Source: Chamaea fasciata (taxonomy: Eukaryota > Chordata > Aves > Passeriformes > Sylviidae). Taken from it: 64,000 nucleotides of DNA. Where the stretch lies: assembly GCA_029207755.1 (NCBI GenBank), contig JARCOQ010000110.1:161861-225860 (forward strand), read 5' to 3'. Of the stretch, positions 21,332 through 34,200 are shown one piece after another; position 1 is the stretch's first letter, and every line of letters begins with the position of its first letter. A program made the translations under genes and the position numbers. The notes below the pieces were generated by a model. It made no database searches. It saw only the letters and a list, made by a program, of their open reading frames with translations, and had not been told where the DNA came from.

Positions 21332-23024
21332 ATGTCAGTTTGAAGATGGCAATTGTTGTTCCTTGGGAAGCCAGGGTTCCTGCTTGTGGCAGCTTGCATC
21401 TGGAAGAAATCCTGTTCCGTTCGGGATTGTAGTTGGACGGATCCGGGTGCTGTACTGAGGGAGTTGGGCACAAAGGATGGCCTGTTTCCAGGGGTAAGTA
21501 AAGTCAGCTGGCCAGGCGCTTGATGTCAGTTTGTAGGAGGCCGTTGGCCCTCCAAGGGAAGCCAGGCTTCCTGCTTGTGGCAGCTTGCATCTGGAAGAAA
21601 TCCTGTTCCGTTTGGGATCGTAGGTGGCCGAGGCCTGGTGCCCGGCTGAGGGAGTTGGGAACAAAGGATGGCCTGTTTCCAGGGGTAAGTAAAGTCAGCT
21701 GCCCAGGTGCCTGATGTCAGTTTGTAGCAGGCCTTTGGCCCTCTAAGGGAAGGTAGTCTTCCAGTTTGTGGCAGCTTGCATCTGGAAGAAATCCTGTTCC
21801 GTTCGGGATTGTAGGTGGCCGAGGCCTGGCGCCTGGCAGAGGGAGTTGGGCACAAATGATGGCCTGTTTCCAGGGGTAAGTAAAGTCAGCTGCCCAGGTG
21901 CCTGATGTCAGTTTGGAGGTGGCAATTGTTCCTCCATGGGAAGCTAGGCTTCCAGCTTGTGGCAGCTTGCATCTGGAAGAAATCCTGTTCCGTTTGGGAT
22001 TGTAGGTGGCCGAGGCCTGGTGCCCGGCAGAGGGACTTGGGCACAAAGGATGGCCTGTTTCCAGGGGTAAGTAAAGTCAGCTGCCCAGGTGCCTGATGTC
22101 AGTTTGTTGCAGGCCTTTGGCCCTTCAAGGGAAACTAGTCTTCCAGATTGTGGCAGCTTGCATCTGGAAGAAATCCTGTTCCGTTTCCGATTGTAGGGGG
22201 CCGAGGCCTGGTGCCCGGCAGGAGGAGTTGGGAACAAAGGATGGCCTGTTCCCTGGGGTAAGTAAAGTCAGCTGCCCAGCTGCCTGATGTCAGTTTGTAG
22301 CAGGCCTTTGGCCCGCTAAGGGAAGGTAGTCTTCCAGTTTGTGGCAGCTTGCATCTGGAAGAAATCCTGTTCCATTCGGGATTGTAGGTGGCCGAGGCCA
22401 GGTGCCCGGCAGAGGGAGTTGGGCACAAAGGATGGCCTGTTTCCAGGGGTAAGTAAAGTCAGCTGCCCAGCTGCCTGATGTCAGTTTTAAGATGGCAACT
22501 GTTCCTCCATGGGAAACCAGGCTTCCAGTTTGTGGCAGCTTGCATCTGGAAGAAATCTTGTTCCATTCGGGATTGTAGGTGACCAAGGCCAGGTGCCCGG
22601 CAGAGGGAGTTTGGCACAAAGGATGGCCTGTTTCCAGGGGTAAGTAAAGTCAGCTGCCCAGGTGCCTGATGTCAGTTTGTAGGAGGCCTTTGGCCCTCCA
22701 TGGCAAGCTAGTCTTCCAGTTTGTGGCACCTTGCATCTGGAAGAAATCCTGTTGTGTTCGGGATTGTAGGTGGCCGTGGCCAGGTGCCCGGCAGAGGGAG
22801 TTGGGCAAAAAGGATGGCCTGTTTCCAGGGGTAAGTAAAGTCAACTGCCCAGGTCCCTGATGTCAGTTTGTAGGAGGCCTTTGGCCCTCCAAGGGAAGCA
22901 AGTCTTCCAGTTTGTGGCAGCTTGCATCTGGAAGAAATCCTGTTCCGTTTAGGATTGGAGGTGGCTGAAGCCGGGTGCCCGGCAGAGGTAGTTGGGAACA
23001 AAGGATGGCCTGTTTCCAGGGGTA

Positions 23025-23030
23025 AATAAA
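23025..23030 (+). other. AATAAA created where GTAAGT is lost
   Basis: A G-to-A change turns GGGGTAAGTAAAG into GGGGTAAATAAAG. This destroys the splice-donor hexamer and makes a canonical polyadenylation hexamer. The same change occurs at 23788, 26269, 49942, 50705, 52232 and 54714. All seven are in blocks B1 and B2, three in B1 and the rest in their B2 counterparts plus one from the 8-monomer duplication. No GT-rich downstream element was evaluated. Confidence 0.6.
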
Positions 23031-26000
23031 GTCAGCTGCCCAGGTGCCTGATGTCAGTTTGTAGGAGGCCTTTGGCTCTCCAAGGGAAGCCAGACTTCCA
23101 GCTTGTGGCAGCTTGCATCTGGAAGAAATCCTGTTCCGTTCGGGATTGTAGGTGGCCGAGGCCAGGAGCCCGGCAGAGGGAGTTGGGCACAAAGGATGGC
23201 CTGTTTCCAGGGGTAAGTAAAGTCAGCTGCCCAGGTGCCTGATGTCAGTTTGTAGCAGGCCTTTGGCCCGCTAAGGGAAGGTGGTCTACCAGTTTGTGGC
23301 AGCTTGCATCTGGAAGAAGTCCTGTTCCGTTTGGGATTGTAGGTGGCCGAGGCCAGATGCCCGGCAGAAGGAGTTGGGCACAAAGGATGGCCTGTTTCCA
23401 GGGGTAAGTAAAGTCAGCTGGCCAGGTGCCTGATGTCAGTTTTTAGGAGGCCTTTGGCCCTCCAAGGGAAGCCAGGCTTCCTGCTTGTGGCTGCTTGCAT
23501 CTGGAAGAAATCCTGTTCCGTTTCTGATTGTAGGTGGCCGAGGCCAGGTGCCCGGCAGAGGGAGTTGGGCACAAAGGATGGCCAGTTTCAGAGGCAAGTA
23601 AAGACAGCTGCCCAGGTGCCTGATGTCAGTTTGTAGCAGGCCTTTGGCCCTCTAAGGGAAGGTAGTCTTCCAGTTTGTGGCAGCTTGCATCTGGAAGAAA
23701 TCCTGTTCCGTTTGGGATCGTAGGTGGCCGAGGCCTGGTGCCTGGCTAAGGGAGTTGGGCACAAATGATGGCCTGTTTCCAGGGGTAAATAAAGTCAGCT
23801 GCCCAGGTGCCTGATGTCAGTTTGTAGGAGGCCTTTGGCCCTCCAAGTGAAGCAAGTCTTCCAGTTTGTGGCAGCTTGCATCTGGAAGAAATCCTGTTCC
23901 GTTCGGGATTGTAGGTGGCCGAGGCCAGGTGCCCGGCAGAGGGAGTTGGGAACAAAGGATGGCCTGTTTCCAGGGGTAAGTAAAGTCAGCTGCCCAGGTG
24001 CCTGATGTCAGTTTGTAGGAGGGCTTTGGCCCTCCAAGGGAAGCTAGTCTTCCAGTTTGTGGCAGCTTGCATCTGGAAGAAATCCTGTTCCATTTGGGAT
24101 TGTAGGTGGCCGAGGCCAGGTGCGCAACAGAGGGAGTTGGGCACAAATGATGGACTGTTTCCAGGGGTAAGTAAAGTCAGCTGCCCAGGTGCCTGATGTC
24201 AGTTTGTAGGAGGCCTTTGGCCCTCCATGGGAAGCCAGGCTTCCTGCATGTGGCTGCTTGCATCTCAAGAAATCCTGTTCCGTTTGGGATTGTAGGTGGC
24301 CGAGGCCTGCTGCCCGGCAGAGGGAGTTGGGCACAAAGGATGGCCTGTTTCCAGGGGTAAGTAAAGTCAGCTGCCCAGGTGCCTGATGTCAGTTTGTAGG
24401 AGGCCTTTGGCCCTTCTAGGGAAACTAGTCTTCCAGTTTGTGGAACCTTGCATCTGGAAGAAATCCTGTTCCGTTCGGGATTGTAGGTGGCCGAGGCCAG
24501 GTGCCCGGCAGAGGGAGTTGGGCACAAATGATGGCCTGTTTCCAGGGGTTAGTAAAGTCAGCTGCCCAGGTGCCTGGTGTCAGTTTGTAGGAGGCCTTTG
24601 GCCCTCCAAGGGAAGCCAGGCTTCCTGCTTGTGGCAGCTTGCATCTGGAAGAAATCCTGTTCCGTTTGGGATTGTAGGTGGCCGAGGCCAGGTGCCCGGC
24701 AGAGGGAGTTGGGAACAACGGATGGCCTGTTTCCAGGGGTAAGTAAAGTCACCTGCCCAGGTGCCTGATGTCAGTTTGTAGCAGGCCTTTGGCCCTTCAA
24801 GGGAAGGTAGTCTTCCAGTTTGTGGCAGCTTGCATCTGGAAGAAATCCTGTTCCGTTCGGGATTGTAGGTGGCCGTGGCCAGGTGCCCGGCAGAGGGAGT
24901 TGGGTAGAAAGGATGGCCTGATTCCAGGGGTATGTAAAGTCATCTGCCCAGGTGCCTGATGTCAGTTTGTAGGAGGCCTTTGGCCCTCCAAGGGAACCAA
25001 GTCTTCCAGTTTGTGGCAGCTTGCATCTGGAAGAAATCCTGTTCCGTTTGGGATTGTAGATGGCCGAGGCCTCGTGCCCTGCAGAGGGAGTTGGGCACAA
25101 AGGATGGCCTGTCCCCAGGGGTAAGTAAAGTCAGCTGCCCAGGTGCCTGATGTCAGTTTGAAGCAGGCCTTTTGCCCGCTAAGGGAAGGTAGTCTTCCAG
25201 TTTGTGGCAGCTTGCATCTGGAAAAAATCCTGTTCCGTTTGGGATTGTAGGTGGCCGAGGACTGGTGCCCGGCAGAAGGAGTTGGGCACAAAGGATGGCC
25301 TGTTCCCAGGGGTAAGTAAAGTCAGCTGCCCAGGTGCCTGATGTCAGTTTGTAGCAGGCCTCTTGCCCGCTAAGTAAAGGTAGTCTTCCAGTTTGTGGCA
25401 GCTTGCATCTGGAAGAAATCCTGTTCCGTTCGGGATTGTAGGTGGCCGAGGCCAGGTGCCCGGCAGAGGGAGTTGGGCACAAAGGATGGCCTGTTTCCAG
25501 GGGTAAGTAAAGTCAGCTGCCCAGGTGCCTGATGTCAGTTTGAAGATGGCAATTGTTCCTCCATGGGAAGCCAGGCTTCCTGCTTGTGGCAGCTTGCATC
25601 TGGAAGAAATCCTGTTCCGTTCGGGATTGTAGTTGGACGGATCCGGGTGCCGTGCTGAGGGAGTTGGGCACAAAGGATGGCCTGTTTCCAGGGGTAAGTA
25701 AAGTCAGCTGCCCAGGCGCTTGATGTCAGTTTGTAGGAGGCCGTTGGCCCTCCAAGGGAAGCCAGGCTTCCTGTTTGTGGCAGCTTGCATCTGGAAGAAA
25801 TCCTGTTCCGTTTAGGATCGTAGGTGGCCGAGGCCTGGTGCCCGGCTGAGGGAGTTGGGAACAAAGGATGGCCTGTTTCCAGGGGTAAGTAAAGTCAGCT
25901 GCCCAGGTGCCTGGTGTCAGTTTGTAGGAGGCCTTTGGCACTCCATGGGAAGCAAGTCTTCCAGTTTGTGGCTGCTTGCATCTGGAAGAAATCCTGTTCT

Positions 26001-28204
26001 GTTCGGGATTGTAGGTGGCCGTGGCCAGGTGCCGGCAGAGGGAGTTGGGCAAAAAGGATGGCCTGTTTCCAGGGGTAAGTAAAGTCAGCTGCCCAGGTCC
26101 CTGATGTCAGTTTGTAGGAGGCCTTTGGCCCTTCAAGGGAAGAAAGTCTTCCAGTTTGTGGCAGCTTGCATCTGGAAGAAATCCTGTTCTGTTTAGGATT
26201 GGAGGTGGCTGAAGCCGGGTGCCCGGCAGAGGTAGTTGGGAACAAAGGATGGCCTGTTTCCAGGGGTAAATAAAGTCAGCTGCCCAGGTCCCTGATGTCA
26301 GTTTGTAGGAGGCCTTTGGCTCTCCAAGGGAAGCCAGACTTCCAGCTTGTGGCAGCTTGCATCTGGAAGAAATCCTGTTCCGTTTGGGATTGTAGGTGGC
26401 CGAGGCCAGGAGCCCGGCAGAGGGAGTTGGGCACAAAGGATGGCCTGTTTCCAGGGGTAAGTAAAGTCAGCTGCCCAGGTGCCTGATGTCAGTTTGTAGC
26501 AGGCCTTTGGCCTGCTAAGGGAAGGTGGTCTTCCAGTTTGTGGCAGCTTGCATCTGGAAGAAGTCCTGTTCCGTTTGGGATTGTAGGTGGCCGAGGCCAG
26601 GTGCCCGGCAGAGGGAGTTGGGCACAAAGGATGGCCTGTTTCCAGGGCTAAGTAAAGTCAGCTGCCCAGGTGCCTGATGTCAGTTTGTAGGAGGCCTTTG
26701 GCCCTCCAAGGGAAGCCAGCCTTCCAGCTTGTGGCAGCCTTCATCTTGAAGAAATCCTGTTCCGTTTGGGATCGTAGGTGGCCGAGGCCGGGTGCCCGGC
26801 TTAGGGAGTTGGGAACAAAGGATGGCCTGTTTCCAGGGGTAAGTAAAGTTAGCTGCCCACGTGCCTGGTTTCAGTTTGTAGGAGGCCTTTGGCCCTCCAA
26901 GGGAAGCTAGTCTTCCAGTTTGTGGCTGCTTCCATCTGGAAGAAATCTTGTTGTGTTTAAGATTGTAGGTGGCCAAGGCCTGCTGCCCGGCAGAGGGAGT
27001 TGGGCACAAATGATGGACTGTTTCCAGGGGTAAGTAAAGTCAGCTGTCCAGGTGCCTGATGTCAGTTTGTAGGAGGCCTTTGGCCCTCTAAGGGAAGCAA
27101 GTCTTCCAGTTTGTGGCAGCTTGCATCTGGAAGAAATCCTGACCCATTCGGGATTGTAGGTGGCCGAGGCCTCGTGCCTGGCTAAGGGAGTTGGGCACAA
27201 ATGATGGCCTGTTTCCAGGGGTAAGTAAAGTCAGCTGCCCAGGTGCCTGATGTCAGTTTGCAGATGGCAATTGTTCCTCCATGGGAAGCCAGGCTTCCAG
27301 CTTGTGGCAGCTTGCATCTGGAAGAAATCCTGTTCCGTTCGGGATTGTAGATGGCCAAGGCAAGGTGCCTGGCAGAGGGAGTTGGGCACAAATGATGGCC
27401 TGTTTCCAGGCGTAAGTAAAGTCAGCTGCCCAGGTGCCTGATGTCAGTTTGTAGGAGGCCTTTGGCCCTCCAAGGGAAGCCAGGCTTCCAGCTTGTGGCA
27501 GCTTGCATCTGGAAGAAATCCTGTTCCGTTTGGGATTGTAGGTGGCCGAGGCCTGGTGCCCGGCAGAGGGAGTTGGGCACAAATGATGACCTGTTTCCAG
27601 GGGTAAGTAAAGTCAGCTGCCCAGGTGCCTGATGTCAGTTTGCAGATGGCAATTGTTCCTCCATGGGAAGCCAGGCTTCCAGCTTGTGGCAGCTTGCATC
27701 TGGAAGAAATCCTGTTCCGTTCGGGATTGTAGGTGGCCGAGGCCTGGTGCCCGGCAGAGGGACTTGGGCACAAATGATGGCCTGTTTCCAGGGGTAAGTA
27801 AAGTCAGCTGCCCAGGTGCCTGATGTCAGTTTTTTGCAGGCCTTTGGCCCTTCAAGGGAAACTAGTCTTCCAGTTTGTGGCAGCTTGCATCTGGAAGAAA
27901 TCCTGTTCCGTTTGGGATTGTAGGTGGCCGAGGCCTGGTGCCCGGCAGAGGGAGTTGGGCACAAATGATGGCCTGTTTCCAGGGGTAAGTAAAGTCAGCT
28001 GCCCAGGTGCCTGATGTCAGTTTGTAGGAGGCCTTTGGCCCGCTAAGGGAAGGTAGTCTTCCAGTTCAAGAGAGCTTGCATCTGGAAGAAATCCTGTTCC
28101 GTTCGGGATTGTAGGTGGCCGAGGCCAGGTGCCCGGCAGAGGGAGTTGGGTAGAAAGGATGGCCTGTTTTCAGGGGTAAGTAAAGTCAGCTGCCCAGGTG
28201 CCTG

Positions 28205-31200
28205 ATGTCAGTTTGTAGGAGGCCTTTGGCCCTCCATGGGAAGCTAGTCTTCCAGTTTGTGGCAGCTTGCATCTGGAAGAAATCCTGTTCCGTTTGGGAT
28301 TGTAGGTGGTTGAGGCCAGGTGCCTGGCAGAGGGAGTTGGGCAAAAAGGATTGCCTGTTTCCAGGGGTAAGTAAAGTCAGCTGCCCAGGTGCCTGATGTC
28401 AGTTTGCAGATGGCAATTGTTCCTCCATGGGAAGCCAGGCTTCCAGCTTGTGGCAGCTTGCATCTGGAAGAAATCCTGTTCCGTTCGGGATTGTAGATGG
28501 CCAAGGCAAGGTGCCTGGCAGAGGGAGTTGGGCACAAATGATGGCCTGTTTCCAGGCGTAAGTAAAGTCAGCTCTGCCCAGGTGCCTGATGTCAGTTTGT
28601 AGGAGGCCTTTGGCCCTCCAAGGGAAGCCAGGCTTCCAGCTTGTGGCAGCTTGCATCTGGAAGAAATCCTGTTCGTTTGGGATTGTAGGTGGCCGAGGCC
28701 TGGTGCCCGGCAGAGGGAGTTGGGCACAAATGATGACCTGTTTCCAGGGGTAAGTAAAGTCAGCTGCCCAGGTGCCTGATGTCAGTTTGTAGGAGGCCTT
28801 TGGCCCTTCAAGGGAAACTAGTCTTCCAGTTTGTGGCAGCTTGCATCTGGAAGAAATCCTGATCCGATCGGGATTGCAGGTGGCCAAGGCCACGTGCCCG
28901 GCAGAGGGAGTTGGGCACAAATGATGGCCTGTTTCCAGGGGTAAGTAAAGTCAGCTGCCCAGGTGCCTGATGTCAGTTTGTAGGAGGCCTTTGGCCCTTC
29001 AAGGGAAACTAGTCTTCCAGTTTGTGGCAGCTTGCATCTGGAAGAAATCCTGATCCGATCGGGATTGCAGGTGGCCAAGGCCACGTGCCCAGCAGAGGGA
29101 GTTGGGCACAAATGATGGCCTGTTTCCAGGGGTAAGTAAAGTCAGCTGCCCAGGTGCCTGATGTCAGTTTGTAGGAGGCTTTGGCCCTCCATGGGAAGCC
29201 AGGCTTCCTGCTGGTGGCTGCTTGCATCTCAAGAAATCCTGTTCCGTTCGGGATTGTAGGTGGCCGAGGCCTGCTGCCCGGCAGAAGGACTTGGGCACAA
29301 AGGATGGCCTGTTTCCAGGGGTAAGTAAAGTCAGCTGCCCAGGTGCTTGATGTCAGTTTGTAGGAGGCCTTTGGCCCTCCAAGGGAAGCAAGTCTTCCAG
29401 TTTGTGGCAGCTTGCATCTGGAAGAAATCCTGTTCCGTTCTGGATTGTAGGTGGCAGAGGCCAGGTGCCCGGCAGAGGGAGTTGGGCACAAAGGATGGCC
29501 TGTTTCCAGGGGTAAGTAAAGTCAGCTGCCCAGGTGCCTGATGTCAGTTTGTAGGAGGCCTTTGGCCCTTCTAGGGAAACTAGTCTTCCAGTTTGTGGAA
29601 CCTTGCATCTGGAAGAAATCCTGTTCCGTTCGGGATTGTAGGTGGCCGAGGCCAGGTGCCCGGCAGAGGGAGTTGGGCACAAATGATGGCCTGCTTCCAG
29701 GGGTTAGTAAAGTCAGCTGCCCAGGTGCCTGGTGTCAGTTTGTAGGAGGCCTTTGGCCCTCCAAGGGAAGCCAGGCTTCCTGCTTGTGGCAGCTTGCATC
29801 TGGAAGAAATCCTGTTCCGTTTGGGATTGTAGGTGGCCGAGGCCAGGTGCCCGGCTGAGGGAGTTGGGCACAAAGGATGGCCTGTTTCCAGGGGTAAGTA
29901 AAGTCACCTGCCCAGGTGCCTGATGTCAGTTTGTAGGAGGCCTTTGGCCCTCCATGGGAAGGTAGTCTTCCAGTTTGTGGCAGCTTGCATCTGGAAGAAA
30001 TCCTGTTTCGTTTGCGATTGTAGGTGGCCGAGGCCAGGTGCCCGGCAGAGGGAGTTGGGCACAAAGGATGGCCTGTTTCCAGGGGTAAGTAAAGTCAGCT
30101 GCCCAGGTGCCTGATGTCAGTTTGCAGATGGCAATTGTTCCTCCATGGGAAGGCAGGCTTCCAGCTTGTGGCAGCTTGCATCTGGAAGAAATCCTGTTCC
30201 GTTCGGATTGTAGGTGGCCGAGGCCTGGTGCCCGGCAGAGGGACTTGGGCACAAATGATGGCCTGTTTTCCAGGGGTAAGTAAAGTCAGCTGCCCAGGTG
30301 CCTGATGTCAGTTTGTTGCAGGCCTTTGGCCCTTCAAGGGAAACTAGTCTTCCAGTTTGTGGCAGCTTGCATCTGGAAGAAATCCTGTTCCATTCGGGAT
30401 TGCAGGTGGCCGAGGCCAGGTGCCCGGCAGAGGGAGTTGGGCACAAAGGATGGCCTGTTTCCAGGGGTAAGTAAAGTCAGCTGCCCAGGTGCCTGATGTC
30501 AGTTTGTAGGAGGCCTTTGGCCCTCCATGGGAAGCTAGTCTTCCAGTTTGTGGCAGCTTGCATCTGGAAGAAATCCTGTTCCGTTCAATATTGTAGGTGG
30601 CTGAGGCCAGGTGCCTGGCAGAGGGAGTTGGGCACAAAGGATGGCCTGTTTCCAGGGGTAAGTAAAGTCAGCTGCCCAGGTGCCTGATGTCAGTTTGCAG
30701 AAGGCAATTGTTCCTCCATGGGAAGCCAGGCTTCCAGCTTGTGGCAGCTGGCATCTGGAAGAAATCCTGTTCCGTTTGGGATTGTAGGTGGCCGAGGCTA
30801 GGTGCCTGGCAGAGGGAGTTGGGCACAAATGATGGCCTGTTTTTAGGGGTAAGTAAAGTCAGCTGCCCAGGTGCCTGATGTCAGTTTGTAGGAGGCCTTT
30901 GGCCCTCCAAGGGAAGCCAGGCTTCCAGCTTGTGGCAGCTTGCATCTGGAAGAAATCCTGTTCGTTCGGGATTGTAGGTGGCCGAGGCCTGGTGCCCGAT
31001 AGAGGGAGTTGGCACAAATGATGGCCTGTTTCCAGGGGTAAGTAAAGTCAGCTGCCCAGGTGCCTGATGTCAGTTTGCAGATGGCAATTGTTCCTCCATG
31101 GGAAGCCAGGCTTCCAGCTTGTGGCAGCTTGCATCTGGAAGAAATCCTGTTCCGTTCGGGATTGTAGGTGGCCGAGGCCTGGTGCCCGGCAGAGGGACTT

Positions 31201-34200
31201 GGGCACAAATGATGGCCTGTTTCCAGGGGTAAGTAAAGTCAGCTGCCCAGGGGCCTGATGTCAGTTTTTTGCAGGCCTTTGGCCCTTCAAGGGAAACTAG
31301 TCTTCCAGTTTGTGGCAGCTTGCATCTGGAAGAATCCTGTTCCGTTTGGGATTGTAGGTGGCCGAGGCCTGGTGCCCGGCAGAGGGAGTTGGGCACAAAT
31401 GATGGCCTGTTTCCAGGGGTAAGTAAAGTCAGCTGCCCAGGTGCCTGATGTCAGTTTGTAGGAGGCCTTTGGCCCGCTAAGGGAAGGTAGTCTTCCAGTT
31501 CAAGAGAGCTTGCATCTGGAAGAAATCCTGTTCCGTTCGGGATTGTAGGTGGCCGAGGCCAGGTGCCCGGCAGAGGGAGTTGGGTAGAAAGGATGGCCTG
31601 TTTTCAGGGGTAAGTAAAGTCAGCTGCCCAGGTGCCTGATGTCAGTTTGTAGGAGGCCTTTGGCCCTCCATGGGAAGCTAGTCTTCCAGTTTGTGGCAGC
31701 TTGCATCTGGAAGAAATCCTTTTTCGTTTGCGATTGTAGGTGGTTGAGGCCAGGTGCCTGGCAGAGGGAGTTGGGCAAAAAGGATGGCCTGTTTCCAGGT
31801 GTAAGTAAAGTCAGCTGCCCAGGTGCCTGATGTCAGTTTGCAGATGGCAATTGTTCCTCCATGGGAAGCCAGGCTTCCAGCTTGTGGCAGCTTGCATCTG
31901 GAAGAAATCCTGTTCCGTTCGGGATTGTAGATGGCCAAGGCAAGGTGCCTGGCAGAGGGAGTTGGGCACAAATGATGGCCTGTTTCCAGGCGTAAGTAAA
32001 GTCAGCTGCCCAGGTGCCTGATGTCAGTTTGTAGGAGGCCTTTGGCCCTCCAAGGGAAGCCAGGAGTCCAGCTTGTGGCAGCTTGCATCTGGAAGAAATC
32101 CTGTTCCGTTTGGGATTGTAGGTGGCCGAGGCCTGGTGCCCGGCAGAGGGAGTTGGGCACAAATGATGACCTGTTTCCAGGGGTAAGTAAAGTCAGCTGC
32201 CCAGGTGCCTGATGTCAGTTTGTAGGAGGCCTTTGGCCCTTCAAGGGAAACTAGTCTTCCAGTTTGTGGCAGCTTGCATCTGGAAGAAATCCTGATCCGA
32301 TCGGGATTGCAGGTGGCCAAGGCCACGTGCCCGGCAGAGGGAGTTGGGCACAAATGATGGCCTGTTTCCAGGGGTAAGTAAAGTCAGCTGCCCAGGTGCC
32401 TGATGTCAGTTTGTAGGAGGCCTTTGGCCCTTCAAGGGAAACTAGTCTTCCAGTTTGTGACAGCTTGCATCTGGAAGAAATCCTGATCCGATCAGGATTG
32501 CAGGTGGCCAAGGCCACGTGCCCAGCAGAGGGAGTTGGGCACAAATGATGGCCTGCTTCCAGGGGTTAGTAAAGTCAGCTGCCCAGGTGCCTGGTGTCAG
32601 TTTGTAGGAGGCCTTTGGCCCTCCAAGGGAAGCCAGGCTTCCTGCTTGTGGCAGCTTGCATCTGGAAGAAATCCTGTTCCGTTTGGGATTGTAGGTGGCC
32701 GAGGCCAGGTGCCCGGCTGAGGGAGTTGGGCACAAAGGATGGCCTGTTTCCAGGGGTAAGTAAAGTCACCTGCCCAGGTGACTGATGTCAGTTTGTAGGA
32801 GGCCTTTGGCCCTCCATGGGAAGGTAGTCTTCCAGTTTGTGGCAGCTTGCATCTGGAAGAAATCCTGTTTCGTTTGCGATTGTAGGTGGCCGAGGCCAGG
32901 TGCCCGGCAGAGGGAGTTGGGCACAAAGGATGGCCTGTTTCCAGGGGTAAGTAAAGTCAGCTGCCCAGGTTCCTGATGTCAGTTTGCAGATGGCAATTGT
33001 TCCTCCATGGGAAGGCAGGCTTCCAGCTTGTGGCAGCTTGCATCTGGAAGAAATCCTGTTCCGTTCGGGATTGTAGGTGGCCGAGGCCTGGTGCCCGGCA
33101 GAGGGACTTGGGCACAAATGATGGCCTGTTTCCAGGGGTAAGTAAAGTCAGCTGCCCAGGTGCCTGATGTCAGTTTGTTGCAGGCCTTTGGCCCTTCAAG
33201 GGAAACTAGTCTTCCAGTTTGTGGCAGCTTGCATCTGGAAGAAATCCTGTTCCATTCGGGATTGCAGGTGGCCGAGGCCAGGTGCCCGGCAGAGGGAGTT
33301 GGGCACAAATGATAGCCTGTTTCCAGGGGTAAGTAAAGTCAGCTGCCCAGGTGCCTGATGTCAGTTTGCAGATGGCAATTGTTCCTCCATGGGAAGCTAG
33401 GCATCCAGCTTGTGGCAGCTTGCATCTGGAAGAAATCCTGTTCCGTTCGGGATTGTAGGTGGCCGAGCTAGGATCCCCGGCAGAGGGAGTTGGGCACAAA
33501 TGATGGACAGTTTCCAGGGGTAAGTAAAGTCAGCGGCCCAGGTGCCTAATGTCAGTTTGTAGGAGGCCTTTGGCCCTCCATGGGAAGCCAGGCTTCCAGC
33601 TTGTGGCAGCTGGCATCTGGAAGAAATCCTGTTTTGTTTGGGATCGTAGGTGGCCGAGGCTCGGTGCCCGGCAGAGGGAGTTGAGCACAAATGATGGCCT
33701 GTTTCCAGGGTAAGTAAAGTCAGCTGCCCAGGTGCCTGATGTCAGTTTGTAGGAGGCCTTTGGCCCTTCAAGGGAAACTAGTCTTCCAGCTTGTGGCAGC
33801 TTGCATCTGGAAGAATCCTGATGCATTCGGGATTGCAGGTGGCCAACGCCACGTGCCCGGCAGAGGGAGTTGGGCACAAATGATGGCCTGTTTCCAGGGG
33901 TAAGTAAAGTCACCTGCCCAGGTGCCTGATGTCAGTTTGTAGGAGGCCTTTGGCCCTCCATGGGAAGCTAGTCTTCCAGTTTGTGGCAGCTTGCATCTGG
34001 AAGAAATCCTGTCCGTTTGGGATTGTAGGTGGTTGAGGCCAGGTGCCTGGCAGAGGGAGTTGGGCAAAAAGGATTGCCTGTTTCCAGGGGTAAGTAAAGT
34101 CAGCTGCCCAGGTGCCTGATGTCAGTTTGCAGATGGCAATTGTTCCTCCATGGGAAGCCAGGCTTCCAGCTTGTGGCAGCTTGCATCTGGAAGAAATCCT

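Larger units (their letters stand above)
16749..27259 (+). repeat. Block B1
   Basis: This block of about 55 monomers lacks the TCAAGAGAG and TTCAATATTG markers of family A. Characteristic monomers include GATGTCATTTCGCAG (18086), GGAACCAAGTC with GTCCCCAGG (18659, 20759), GTAAGTAAAGG-type CTCTTGCCCGC (21141, 25341), GTTGGACGGATCC (21332, 25532) and TTTAGGATTGGAGGTGGCTG (22860, 26104). Monomers 20759 to about 21905 match 24959 to about 26105 at offset 4200. Monomers 22860 to about 23440 match 26104 onward at offset 3244. The block ends where a family A monomer takes over at about 27260. Nothing but satellite is present. Confidence 0.88.
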
